Below are positions 7,807 to 15,510 of a stretch of 64,000 bases of DNA, piece after piece (the first letter of the stretch is position 1; the number at the start of each line of letters is the position of its first letter). Source of the stretch: Methanothrix thermoacetophila PT (lineage in GTDB: Archaea; Halobacteriota; Methanosarcinia; Methanotrichales; Methanotrichaceae); NCBI RefSeq assembly GCF_000014945.1, contig NC_008553.1, positions 744,001 through 808,000 of the forward strand. Reading direction: 5' to 3'. A program made the translations under genes and the position numbers. Under the pieces are notes generated by a model. The model ran no database searches and was not told where the DNA came from. It saw only the letters and a list, made by a program, of their open reading frames with translations.

Positions 7807-10800
7807 TCAGATCTCCAGCTGTTCCATCTCTCCCTCCAGCCTGTGCAGCTCCTTTGTGTCAAGAGAGAGAGGATCGATATGCACGAGCATCACAGCTCCT
7901 CTCAGCGAGACCTCATCCCTCTGCGACTGTATAAACCTCAGCACGGTCTCATAGTTGCTCTGCGTTATCAGGTATCCAATACCCTCCAGGAGTATCACAG
8001 GGTACTCGGTCCTCCTCAGAAAATCTGATATCATTGAGCTGAGCCTCGGGAAGTTCGTTGGATCCACGGATCTGAACTTCCCCTCCTCTGTCTTCTGTGT
8101 GAGCCATATGACTGTTTCAGGTGAGATCCCGTACTTCTCACGGAGGCTCTCAGGGTTGTACCTGGATATGCACAACCCCTCTAACCCAGCGTGTACCAGC
8201 TCGCTGAATATCTCGAAGCACCGGACCGGCTTGTCCTCCTCGATCGCATATGTCGTTCCTGGATTCAGTATCAGCTCATAGATGCTGAAGCCGTACTTTT
8301 CGATGAGCGGCCTCAATACTTTCACAGAATCGAAGTCGGGATCAACCCTGCTCACGGAGGTGCAGATGCGTCTTATTATCGTGAAGAAATGCCTTCTCGT
8401 GATCTTGCACCGCGTATCTATCTCGATCAATCCCCTGCCGCGCATGTCGGGATCGCATGATGCGCCCTCTGCGACCTCTGATTGTTCGCTGAGAACGGAA
8501 TTTGCGATGTCCATTGCAGCCTCTGGAGATCTCGTCCCGCCGATTATGGCAAGTATAAAAACCCTGAGGAGATAAGACGGCAGAGGGCCTGCCGTGAATA
8601 TCAGACCCCTTACTTCCACAGGCTCCGCCTCAGATACAGCACAGAACCCCATGAAATCAGACGAATCCGCCAGGATGAGTCTGGTGTTCGTTCTGTGGAC
8701 TAGATTCTCCAGCTGGTTGACAAAATCCAGCAGATCCTCCGCAGGTATCACATTCTCATTGACAAGAACAAGATGCTCGAGATTGTCCAGAAGTATTATA
8801 CCCTTCCTGCAGGTCTCGACGAATGTCTTTATCGTGAGGAAGAGCAGTGGAAGATTTGTGGGAGATATCTGCTTCTCACCACCCTCTCTCTTTTGGTTAA
8901 GCCATATGATCGGCGTCTTCCTGAGACTGTACCTGCTTCTCACATCCTCCGGCGGTCTGCGTGTGACACACAGCCCCTCAAATCCATGCGTTACCTGATC
9001 CGTGAACACCTCATAGGCATTCTGAGCTGAGAAGTAGATCTTTCCAGGCTCGAGACTGAATTTCTGCGGAGCTGCTTCCACCCTCTCAACAACTGGCCTG
9101 GGTGTGATATGCTCCTCAACTATTATCCTTGTTGTTGATGTGCCAAGCGAGCCTGTGAGAACCCTCTCCACATGATCCCAGAGGTCCAGGAGGTGCCTGG
9201 CATCGACTTTATCTCTTGAGACTCCAAGCCTCGCAAGATCCGCATCTATCAGCATCCTGGCCTTCTCCGCTCCTATATACCTGGCGAGCATCGACTCAAC
9301 CTCGTCGACCGTACCCAGTCTTATGGCAGGTCTCTCGATCGGAACTGCTTCCCTTCTCTCGCTGAATATCTCAACGAACCCCTCTGCCTGGACCCTCTCC
9401 TCAGGCGTCGGGCTGCTCATCAGGGAGAATAGCACATACAGGCTCGCATTTGCGAAGATGCTCCAGAACACCGAGTTAGTCCAGGGATCCAGATCCACAC
9501 CAAAGAGGTTAGTCGGAGTGAGCGCAGATATCCCGAAGGGTCCTGATTCGAGAATGGACTGCGGAAGCCAGCCGGCCTTGACAACTGTGGGGATGAGTGC
9601 AGTGTAGAGCCAGAGCACAAACCCTGCGCTCATGCCTGCGATCGCCCCCTCCCTGCTGCCCTTTCTCCAGTAAAGGCCCCCGATCACCGCTGGCCCCATC
9701 TGGCTTGCTGCCACGAATGATATCAAACCTATATCCACGAGGCTCTGGTACTCGACGACCCTGGAGTAAAGGTATCCGAGCATCACCACAAGAATGATGT
9801 TGATGCGCTTAGCGTTGAGCAGAAGCCCGGGGAGACCTCTTCCCCTCCCCAAGTACCTCATGAGGTACGGCAGCTCCAGCTCGTTCAGCATCATGTGGCC
9901 AACTGCAACACCGTCCACCAGCACCATCGCAGTGGCAGCAGACGCTCCTCCTATGAACACGAGCACTGCGAGAGGTATGTTGCCCGCGGAGTACGGGATC
10001 TCTATCACGAACATATCTTTCACGCCAGGAACTCCCAGAAGCAGGCCTGCTCCGGCTATCGCTGGAACGAAAAGATTAATCAGAAGGAGGTAAAGCGGGA
10101 AGAGCCACATCGCCTTTCGTATATGCGATTCATCAGCATTCTCAACAACCATGACGTGGAACTGTCTGGGGAGAAGAAACGCAGCGAAGAAGGATATCAG
10201 GGTGAGCGAGAACCAGGATGTGTAATCTATGTTTATGAGATGAGAGAAATTCTCTGTTGAGAGGACGCGGTCTATTATCTCAGAGTATCCGTTGAATATC
10301 CCCCATGTTATGTAAACACCTGCCACAACAAATGCGGCCAGCTTGACAATTGATTCAAACGCAACCGCTGCCACCAAACCCTCGTGCCGCTCCATCGGAT
10401 CCAGGTGGCGCGCTCCGAATATTATGGCGAATACAGCGAGCAGGACCGCCACGGAGAGCTTTGTACCCCAGAATGTATCTCCTCCGCTTATTATCTGTAT
10501 TGAGCTTGATATCGCGATCAACTGGAGTGCGACATACGGTATGACTACCATCATGCTCACAATGGTCACTATCGCGCCTATTGCATAGCTTCTGCCGTAC
10601 CTGAAGCTTATGAAATCGCTGATAGACGTGAGTCGATACTCCTTTGATATGCGGACTATCTTGCGTATCATCACCCATCCGAGGAGCATTGCAAGTGTTG
10701 GTCCGATGTATATCGTGAGAAAACCGAGGCCGCTTGTTGCTGCCCTTCCAATACTTCCATAGAATGTCCATGCTGTACAGTATACTGCAAGGGATAAAGC

Positions 10801-10926
10801 ATAGACATATGGATTAGAGACGATGCTCCTGCCCGCCTGCCTCTGCCTGTCGGCGTAATATGCTATGATGCTCAGGAGGAGGAGGTACGTAAGTATGATG
10901 GAGAACGCGAAGAGAGGTGCGCTCAA
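7807..10926 (-). CDS. SLC5-STAC membrane sensor with two C-terminal DUF835 domains
   Basis: A 1039-residue fusion protein. Residues ~1-505 are a sodium/solute-symporter (SLC5) domain with about a dozen membrane helices. Its CTAWTFYGSIGRAATSGLGF segment is the one found in bacterial CbrA-type sensor kinases. Residues ~535-605 look like a STAC domain (VERVLTGSLGTSTTRIIVEE). Two DUF835 domains follow: ~622-755 (LEPGKIYFS, GFEGLCVTRRPPEDVR, IIWLNQ, IILLDNLEHL) and ~885-1035 (LEGLCISRYNPESLREKYG, VIWLTQ, VILLEGIGYLI). No histidine kinase, PAS or response-regulator domain is present. The TTG at 10926 has GGAGGGG upstream and overlaps the stop of the small membrane gene. It probably senses or transports a small solute and signals through DUF835; the ligand is unknown. 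Confidence 0.85.
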   Translation of the reverse strand: MSAPLFAFSIILTYLLLLSIIAYYADRQRQAGRSIVSNPYVYALSLAVYCTAWTFYGSIGRAATSGLGFLTIYIGPTLAMLLGWVMIRKIVRISKEYRLTSISDFISFRYGRSYAIGAIVTIVSMMVVIPYVALQLIAISSSIQIISGGDTFWGTKLSVAVLLAVFAIIFGARHLDPMERHEGLVAAVAFESIVKLAAFVVAGVYITWGIFNGYSEIIDRVLSTENFSHLINIDYTSWFSLTLISFFAAFLLPRQFHVMVVENADESHIRKAMWLFPLYLLLINLFVPAIAGAGLLLGVPGVKDMFVIEIPYSAGNIPLAVLVFIGGASAATAMVLVDGVAVGHMMLNELELPYLMRYLGRGRGLPGLLLNAKRINIILVVMLGYLYSRVVEYQSLVDIGLISFVAASQMGPAVIGGLYWRKGSREGAIAGMSAGFVLWLYTALIPTVVKAGWLPQSILESGPFGISALTPTNLFGVDLDPWTNSVFWSIFANASLYVLFSLMSSPTPEERVQAEGFVEIFSERREAVPIERPAIRLGTVDEVESMLARYIGAEKARMLIDADLARLGVSRDKVDARHLLDLWDHVERVLTGSLGTSTTRIIVEEHITPRPVVERVEAAPQKFSLEPGKIYFSAQNAYEVFTDQVTHGFEGLCVTRRPPEDVRSRYSLRKTPIIWLNQKREGGEKQISPTNLPLLFLTIKTFVETCRKGIILLDNLEHLVLVNENVIPAEDLLDFVNQLENLVHRTNTRLILADSSDFMGFCAVSEAEPVEVRGLIFTAGPLPSYLLRVFILAIIGGTRSPEAAMDIANSVLSEQSEVAEGASCDPDMRGRGLIEIDTRCKITRRHFFTIIRRICTSVSRVDPDFDSVKVLRPLIEKYGFSIYELILNPGTTYAIEEDKPVRCFEIFSELVHAGLEGLCISRYNPESLREKYGISPETVIWLTQKTEEGKFRSVDPTNFPRLSSMISDFLRRTEYPVILLEGIGYLITQSNYETVLRFIQSQRDEVSLRGAVMLVHIDPLSLDTKELHRLEGEMEQLEI

Positions 10927-11135
10927 CTGGACCCCCTCCTGTCGAATATGTATGCCCAGAGTATCACAAGCATCCATACCAACATAATGTAAACCAGACG
11001 CTCGGGGAATCCCAATATCCTCTCACTTGGGCTGGGTATCGAGAGGATCGGCCAGTTGAAGAGAGCCACAGCTAGTATAAAGGCCAGCACCCACAGTTCG
11101 ATCTGCTCGAATAGTCCTTTCGTTGATATGGTCAT
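10923..11135 (-). CDS. Small two-helix membrane protein, partner of the SLC5 sensor
   Basis: A 70-residue protein with two hydrophobic helices, ELWVLAFILAVALFNWPIL and RLVYIMLVWMLVILWAYIF, joined by a short SIPSPSERILGFPE loop and ending in a basic tail (DRRGSS). Small membrane proteins of this layout commonly precede SLC5-type genes in bacteria and may stabilise the transporter-like domain. Its TGA overlaps the TTG of the sensor gene, and it starts 3 nt after the stop of the KaiC-like gene, so all three are translated together. The complex is inferred from this coupling. Confidence 0.75.
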   Translation of the reverse strand: MTISTKGLFEQIELWVLAFILAVALFNWPILSIPSPSERILGFPERLVYIMLVWMLVILWAYIFDRRGSS

Positions 11136-11138
11136 GGC

Positions 11139-11816
11139 CTACAGTCCCGGGTAAACCGTGATGCCCTTCGAGGTTATATCGAGAGCATGCTTCCCAGCGC
11201 GGTGTGATGTGCCCATCATCTTGAGTATCTCCAGGGATCTCCTTCTGGTCCTGCCTATCTCCATGTTGTAGAGTATTATCACCCCATCTGTTATGCAGGC
11301 AATATCCTGAGGATATGGAGTGCTCGATCTGGACTCGGCTGTTATCAGAACGGCGCTGTCCCAGCTCTTCATAATGGCACCCAGTCTGAAGAGAAATCTG
11401 TTGTAGCCGTCCTTCAGCACCGTCCTGATGAACGGGAGGGAGTCTATGACTATTCTTCTTGGCATGAAGCTCCTGACCTCGCGATCCATCAGTTCCAGTA
11501 TCTCATCCTCATCTCCCTTCTCGATCACCTCACCGAGATCGATGTATCTTATAAGAGTGCCGAAGTGCCTGTGATCCACGAACTCGTATGTGGAGATGAA
11601 CCTGAGCATCAGCTCGGCAGGCTCGCTGAGGGCCATGAAGTATATCCCGCGCTCCCCAAGCTCCGCTCCCTTGAACAGGTACTGCATGCACAGGGTTGTC
11701 TTTCCACTTCCTGTCTCTCCAGAGATAAGAACGCTGGACGGCACCGGTATCCCGCCCTCCAGCATCTCATCCAGCCCTGGGATTCCCGTGGGTATCTTCT
11801 CTATATGTGCCGTCAG
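11139..11816 (-). CDS. KaiC-like RecA-superfamily ATPase
   Basis: A single-domain ATPase of about 225 residues. The family N-terminus IEKIPTGIPGLDEMLEGGIP is followed by Walker A GETGSGKTTLCMQYL and Walker B RRIVIDSLPF. The first ATG in frame (11765) would remove the conserved IPGLDEM segment. The true start therefore lies upstream, where the only plausible codon is CTG at 11816-11814, preceded by GGAGG at 4-nt spacing. KaiC-like proteins in archaea act as nucleotide-dependent signalling switches. This one is first in an operon with a small membrane protein and the SLC5-STAC-DUF835 sensor; DUF835 and KaiC-like domains are often neighbours in archaea. The residue driving the switch is not identifiable here. 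Confidence 0.82.
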   Translation of the reverse strand: MTAHIEKIPTGIPGLDEMLEGGIPVPSSVLISGETGSGKTTLCMQYLFKGAELGERGIYFMALSEPAELMLRFISTYEFVDHRHFGTLIRYIDLGEVIEKGDEDEILELMDREVRSFMPRRIVIDSLPFIRTVLKDGYNRFLFRLGAIMKSWDSAVLITAESRSSTPYPQDIACITDGVIILYNMEIGRTRRRSLEILKMMGTSHRAGKHALDITSKGITVYPGL

Positions 11817-12176
11817 ACCGCCTCCATTCTGTGGCGGAGCGTGAAAGCCTGAATCCTATATGGTCAATTACTATCTTTTGTTATTTCTCTTTTGTCTATG
11901 GAGAGAATCTGCAGAAGAGTCGGAACAGCAGTGAGGCGTCGTGTCATATCTCTCGCAAAAGAGCAGCCGTATTCCAGTGGGCTCGTCCCTCTGATTCAAT
12001 GGATCTGCAATCTGCATGGGGGTAGAGATGATTGATGCTGTTATACAGAGCCTGCCACTTCGATGATTCTGCCTCATGAGCCATCCAGTGATTGATTGAG
12101 AGTAGCAGAGCGCAAACCCCGGTCATCAAGGCAGGAGAGGTGGTCACAAATCGATCCCTTCATGACTGGTGTGGAT
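11817..12176. other. Intergenic region with one transposon-end remnant
   Basis: About 360 nt between the KaiC-like gene and the 3' end of the DHPS-like gene. An AT-rich stretch (11860-11900) probably holds the promoter of the KaiC-like operon. The rest carries no ORF with a ribosome site. The segment 12108-12148 resembles an IS200/IS605 end (separate entry). Confidence 0.5.
12108..12148 (+). mobile_element. IS200/IS605-type end remnant
   Basis: The segment GAGCGCAAACCCCGGTCATC continues to GGCAGGAGAGGTGGTCAC. It has the same framework (GCGCAAAC...GAGAGG.GGTCAC) as the copy at 25569-25604, with a decayed internal stem. No transposase is nearby. Confidence 0.4.
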
Positions 12177-13625
12177 CTAAAAAAGCTCCTCGTCCTGCGT
12201 GTAGCTCTTTCCGAGCCTCAGCGCGATCTCGGCCTTCTCGAGCTCTCTCCCTAGGTATGCAGCGTGATCCAGTCTGCTCACCAAGTTGAGATCTATTGCT
12301 GTGTCCAGTATCTCCCTGGCCGTCCTGCCCTTTATCACCATACGATCATGCACAGCCACAATCTCATCTCCACAGAGACCTATCCGGAAGGATCCAGCAG
12401 GATCGAGAACGAACATCCTGCTGGACCTGGCCGACATCACATCCAGATGGTCTGGAGGCACAACCTCTGGCCGAGGCCGCTTCTCCTTCAGGATGAGAAG
12501 GTCTTCTCCCAGATCCTTCGGGGGGCTCCGTCTCTCGCGAGCAAGCGCCATCATCTCAGCTGCCCTCCGGAGCTCCTTGATGCTCCCTCTCGCCTTCGGG
12601 CTGTACTCAGGTGTGAAGAGAATGGAGGCACCGACCTCCGCTCCGATGGCGGCGAGTATCGCATTGACACCCTGACTGTCTGCATCGATGAGCTCTGTCA
12701 CGTTCCCCACACCGAGGAAGAGGGGTGTATCTGGATGGGCCCGTCTGAAATCGATGTACCTCGCTATCGAATCCGCGAAGCCGTTGAGAGGAGGAGAGAG
12801 CACAGGATCCGCGATCACTGTGAGACCCAGCTCAAGCGCAGCAGTGACATTGCTCTCGAGATCCCCAGGGCCGGGTATCACGACAGCCGGCACATCTCTT
12901 TCCAGAAGGGCATCGGCCACTGCATGCATGTTGCTGCCATCGATGCTCAGAATCATATCTGCTCCGGACTCAACCCCTGCCAGTATCAGATCGGGACGGA
13001 GCGTGTCTATGCTCACAGGCAGCTCTGTGAAACGCCTCGCGATCCTCACAACCCTTCGTACATCATCGGTGGTGGCATCCAGAGGAAAGCCGAGATCGAT
13101 CATGTCAGCGCCCTGCGACTCATAGTATCTGATCTTATCCTCAAGAGCTCCGTCTCCCACTCGGGGTGCATCCACGATCTCTGCAAGAACCTTCATCCTG
13201 CTGCCACCGCCTATCCCCACGCCGCGAACAACGACCGTTGGGCGCGCCCTCTGTTCGATTCTCCTGAGCGTCTCCTCCGCATTTCTGGCGAGACGCTCCG
13301 CTATGAGCGCGCATGCTGGCGTTCTGCTCGAGAGCTCGATCTCTTCAATATGGTCGAGAACATGGGTTATATCGGCAGCATTCTTCGGGCCGAGCCGGAT
13401 CTTTGTGCCGAGTTCCCGCTCCACATCGCTGAAATCTGATGTAATGAGGCCTGGAAGCATGATGAGATCATAGCCATCGGGTGCTGCTCTTTTGACATGC
13501 TCCGGGGTTATAAACGCGGCTATGTCCAGATCTAAGACGAGGACATCCGCAGGCATCCTGGCAGAGTTGACAGCATTCCTGACATCATCCTCTGCCAGCC
13601 TGCCCGTCAGAAGCAGCACTTTCAT
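12177..13625 (-). CDS. Dihydropteroate synthase-like protein (MJ0107 family)
   Basis: A 482-residue protein. An N-terminal ~130-residue archaeal domain (MKVLLLTGRLAEDDVRNAV) is followed by a TIM barrel of the pterin-binding family: GADMIDLGFPLDATTDD, LPVSIDTLRPDLILAGVESGADMILSI, VIADPVLSPPLNGF and LFLGVGNVTELIDADSQG. It resembles dihydropteroate synthase and is present across methanogens, where it is a candidate for forming the pterin-aminobenzene bond of tetrahydromethanopterin; direct proof for this family is limited. The ATG overlaps the stop of the 79-residue gene by 4 nt. It is the last gene of a four-gene operon (PAC2, DUF473, 79-aa protein, this gene). Confidence 0.85.
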   Translation of the reverse strand: MKVLLLTGRLAEDDVRNAVNSARMPADVLVLDLDIAAFITPEHVKRAAPDGYDLIMLPGLITSDFSDVERELGTKIRLGPKNAADITHVLDHIEEIELSSRTPACALIAERLARNAEETLRRIEQRARPTVVVRGVGIGGGSRMKVLAEIVDAPRVGDGALEDKIRYYESQGADMIDLGFPLDATTDDVRRVVRIARRFTELPVSIDTLRPDLILAGVESGADMILSIDGSNMHAVADALLERDVPAVVIPGPGDLESNVTAALELGLTVIADPVLSPPLNGFADSIARYIDFRRAHPDTPLFLGVGNVTELIDADSQGVNAILAAIGAEVGASILFTPEYSPKARGSIKELRRAAEMMALARERRSPPKDLGEDLLILKEKRPRPEVVPPDHLDVMSARSSRMFVLDPAGSFRIGLCGDEIVAVHDRMVIKGRTAREILDTAIDLNLVSRLDHAAYLGRELEKAEIALRLGKSYTQDEELF

Positions 13626-13861
13626 AAGCGATCACCCTGGTGGAGTTCATGTAGGAGCGGCTTCACATGGCGGATCAGATCCTTCATATCCATGGAGGTG
13701 GAGTAAACACTCTTATCTCCATATAGGAGCGGCTGGAGGGCCAGATGACCTCTCAGATCAGAGCGGGCTGCTTTCAGCAGCGCCCCGATCCTTTCAATGT
13801 GATCAGATATCCTGGATGATGAGGCTGTGCATTCAAGACCCATATCACTGATGAGCCTCAT
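13622..13861 (-). CDS. Small conserved-context protein of unknown function (79 aa)
   Basis: A 79-residue soluble, helix-rich protein that I do not recognise. It is supported by context: its ATG overlaps the stop of the DUF473 gene (ATGA at 13858-13861) and its TGA overlaps the ATG of the DHPS-like gene (13622-13625), so it fills the operon exactly. It contains one Cys, two His near the C-terminus (HELHQGDRL) and an amphipathic helix around ISDHIERIGALLKAARSDL. It may be a subunit or chaperone of the neighbouring enzyme. Confidence 0.6.
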   Translation of the reverse strand: MRLISDMGLECTASSSRISDHIERIGALLKAARSDLRGHLALQPLLYGDKSVYSTSMDMKDLIRHVKPLLHELHQGDRL

Positions 13862-14256
13862 CTCGCTATATATCTCGGCATCTCGTCAACCTCTATGACG
13901 AACGGCTCGTATGGCTCTATAGTGTTTATCCTCCTGACCCTTCCGATGCCGAGGAACTGGAGCTGGGCTCTCGCTGCCTGCGACTCGATCTCCTCGTAGA
14001 AGAAGTCATTCGACTGGATCATCCTGTGCGTCATTATCTGGATCTCGTTGACCCTTGCTATCACCCCGGGCGTGCCGTTTACGATATCCTTCAGACTGGC
14101 CTCTGTCACGAAGATCCTGTCTCCCGGGTTCACGCCTCTCAGTGAGAAGAAGTTCAGCGGCGATCTGATCTCTACCGTTCGGACGCGATTGTTAACCAGG
14201 TCCTTTATGACGTTCCTGGAGATTCCGGTTAGCGCTACACAGATCATCACCATCAC
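13858..14256 (-). CDS. DUF473 family protein
   Basis: A 132-residue protein of a family confined to methanogens and relatives. Typical segments are VALTGISRNVIKDLVNNRVRTVEIRS, PGDRIFVTEASLKDIVNGTPGVIARV and the Ala/Arg/Gln-rich ESQAARAQLQFLGIGRVRRI. It probably forms a small beta-rich PUA- or ASCH-like fold, which would suggest RNA or nucleotide binding; this is inference. Its GTG start overlaps the PAC2 stop codon. ATG codons at 14253 and 14247 are alternative starts. It is the second gene of the PAC2/DHPS-like operon. Confidence 0.78.
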   Translation of the reverse strand: MMVMICVALTGISRNVIKDLVNNRVRTVEIRSPLNFFSLRGVNPGDRIFVTEASLKDIVNGTPGVIARVNEIQIMTHRMIQSNDFFYEEIESQAARAQLQFLGIGRVRRINTIEPYEPFVIEVDEMPRYIAR

Positions 14257-14990
14257 CCATACATCGGGAACTCCTTTGCTGTGGCCTCTTCGGCACTGGT
14301 CTTAACCTGTGCTGCAAGCTGCTGCATCTGCATCTCAATCTCCGCAGCTCTTTCAAGAAGCTTTGCTGTGCTGACATTCAGCCCGTATATCCTGTTTAAC
14401 GCATCTATGGTTGCCGCAGCAGACCTCGGGTCGGGTTCATCGCTCATCGTCTCTCCAAGCAAGCAAACCGCAGGTATTCCCTTCAGCCTGCACTCGTTCA
14501 TTATTGATCCAGAGATACCTGCTATAGTCCCGAGCTCGAATATTTCCGTTACTCCCCTGAGCTTCTCGAGCAGCTCGGCATGTGAGACCGCACCGAAGAC
14601 GCGCCTCTGATCCGTCATCAGCGTTATCCCAGCGAGACACACGATCTCTCTTGTCTTTATAGAGGCTGCCCATCTCACAATCTCCCTGCTCATATCATAT
14701 GAGGCGAGGGGATGTATCGGTATGTCTGATGTGAGCAGTATCAGATCCAGATCATCCCGCTCATAAATCCGAACAGGCATGTTCACAACGCCTCCAAGCA
14801 GCACCGCGAGAGGTGGGAAGTATCTGGAGGTCATTGCTCCGAGATAGTTCATTTTTAGCTCATGGATTAGGTACTGGCTAGCTATGTTGCCAACCAGACC
14901 TATCCCCGGAAATCCCTCTACGAGAAGCGGGTTCCTGCAGCGCGGTTCCCTCTCCAAGATAACCTGCACAGGATCATGATACATGTACAT
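14253..14990 (-). CDS. Proteasome assembly chaperone (PAC2) family protein
   Basis: A 245-residue protein of the PAC2/DUF75 family. LLVEGFPGIGLVGNIASQYLI is the family signature, followed by FPPLAVLLGGVVNMPVRIYE, the LTSDIPI strand and the GISGSIMNECRLKGIPAVCLLGET segment. The C-terminal 40 residues are a charged helix. Eukaryotic homologs assemble the 20S proteasome; archaeal members are presumed ATP-independent chaperones or regulators of the same machine. The gene for the Cdc48 ATPase, which carries a proteasome-docking tail, lies 520 nt upstream. TATA-like TTTTAT about 25 nt before the ATG suggests leaderless transcription. It heads the operon. Confidence 0.85.
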   Translation of the reverse strand: MYMYHDPVQVILEREPRCRNPLLVEGFPGIGLVGNIASQYLIHELKMNYLGAMTSRYFPPLAVLLGGVVNMPVRIYERDDLDLILLTSDIPIHPLASYDMSREIVRWAASIKTREIVCLAGITLMTDQRRVFGAVSHAELLEKLRGVTEIFELGTIAGISGSIMNECRLKGIPAVCLLGETMSDEPDPRSAAATIDALNRIYGLNVSTAKLLERAAEIEMQMQQLAAQVKTSAEEATAKEFPMYG

Positions 14991-15510
14991 ATTTGTTGCT
15001 CTGATGTGAGATAAAATCTTCTGATCCCTGAATGGTTCGTAGCACCTGCAACCTCAACAATCCCTCTGATCTCCCTTGACGAGCAACCGGGCATCGCTAT
15101 TATGCTTCTGAGGCTCGTCACTGTGATTGGCGGTAACGCTGCGGAAAGAGGCGAAGTCGATTGCTGCTGGTTAGGCTCACAAGACTTCGCCTCTCCTGCA
15201 ATTAGACCACATCAGCCTCCATCTGATAATTTATGAGACACTGGTGCTGCTACACCCTCCTGCCTTATGAATGGCTGTTTCCAGCAAACAGATCGCGAGA
15301 TTCTCAAGCTGCCGAATAAAGTGTGCAGGTATTTTCGCGATGAGATGCGGGCTGAGATAAAAGAAGATGGAGGGACAGCTTCAGCCCGCGGCTAGTAAGA
15401 CCGGCCGCCCATAACAGGTCTTTAGTAATACTATTTAAGTTTTACGTAACAAAGCTGACGTCCTGTCAAATTTTATTCAAATAAATACGGGTGAGAAGTC
15501 CAGAGGATGC
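14991..15510. other. 520-nt intergenic region with two long hairpins
   Basis: There is no convincing ORF. Two strong inverted repeats are present. AGAGGCGAAGTC at 15147-15158 pairs perfectly with 15183-15194 around a 24-nt loop. GCGGGCTGA at 15347-15355 pairs with 15381-15389. The cdc48 gene ends at 15511, so one hairpin could serve its transcript end; an unrecognised structured RNA is also possible. An AT-rich stretch with TATTTAAG lies at 15430-15445. Confidence 0.45.

Noticed and set aside
12264-13439. 391-codon plus-strand ORF opposite the DHPS-like gene
   Set aside because: Antisense shadow of a well-supported gene; no conserved motifs.
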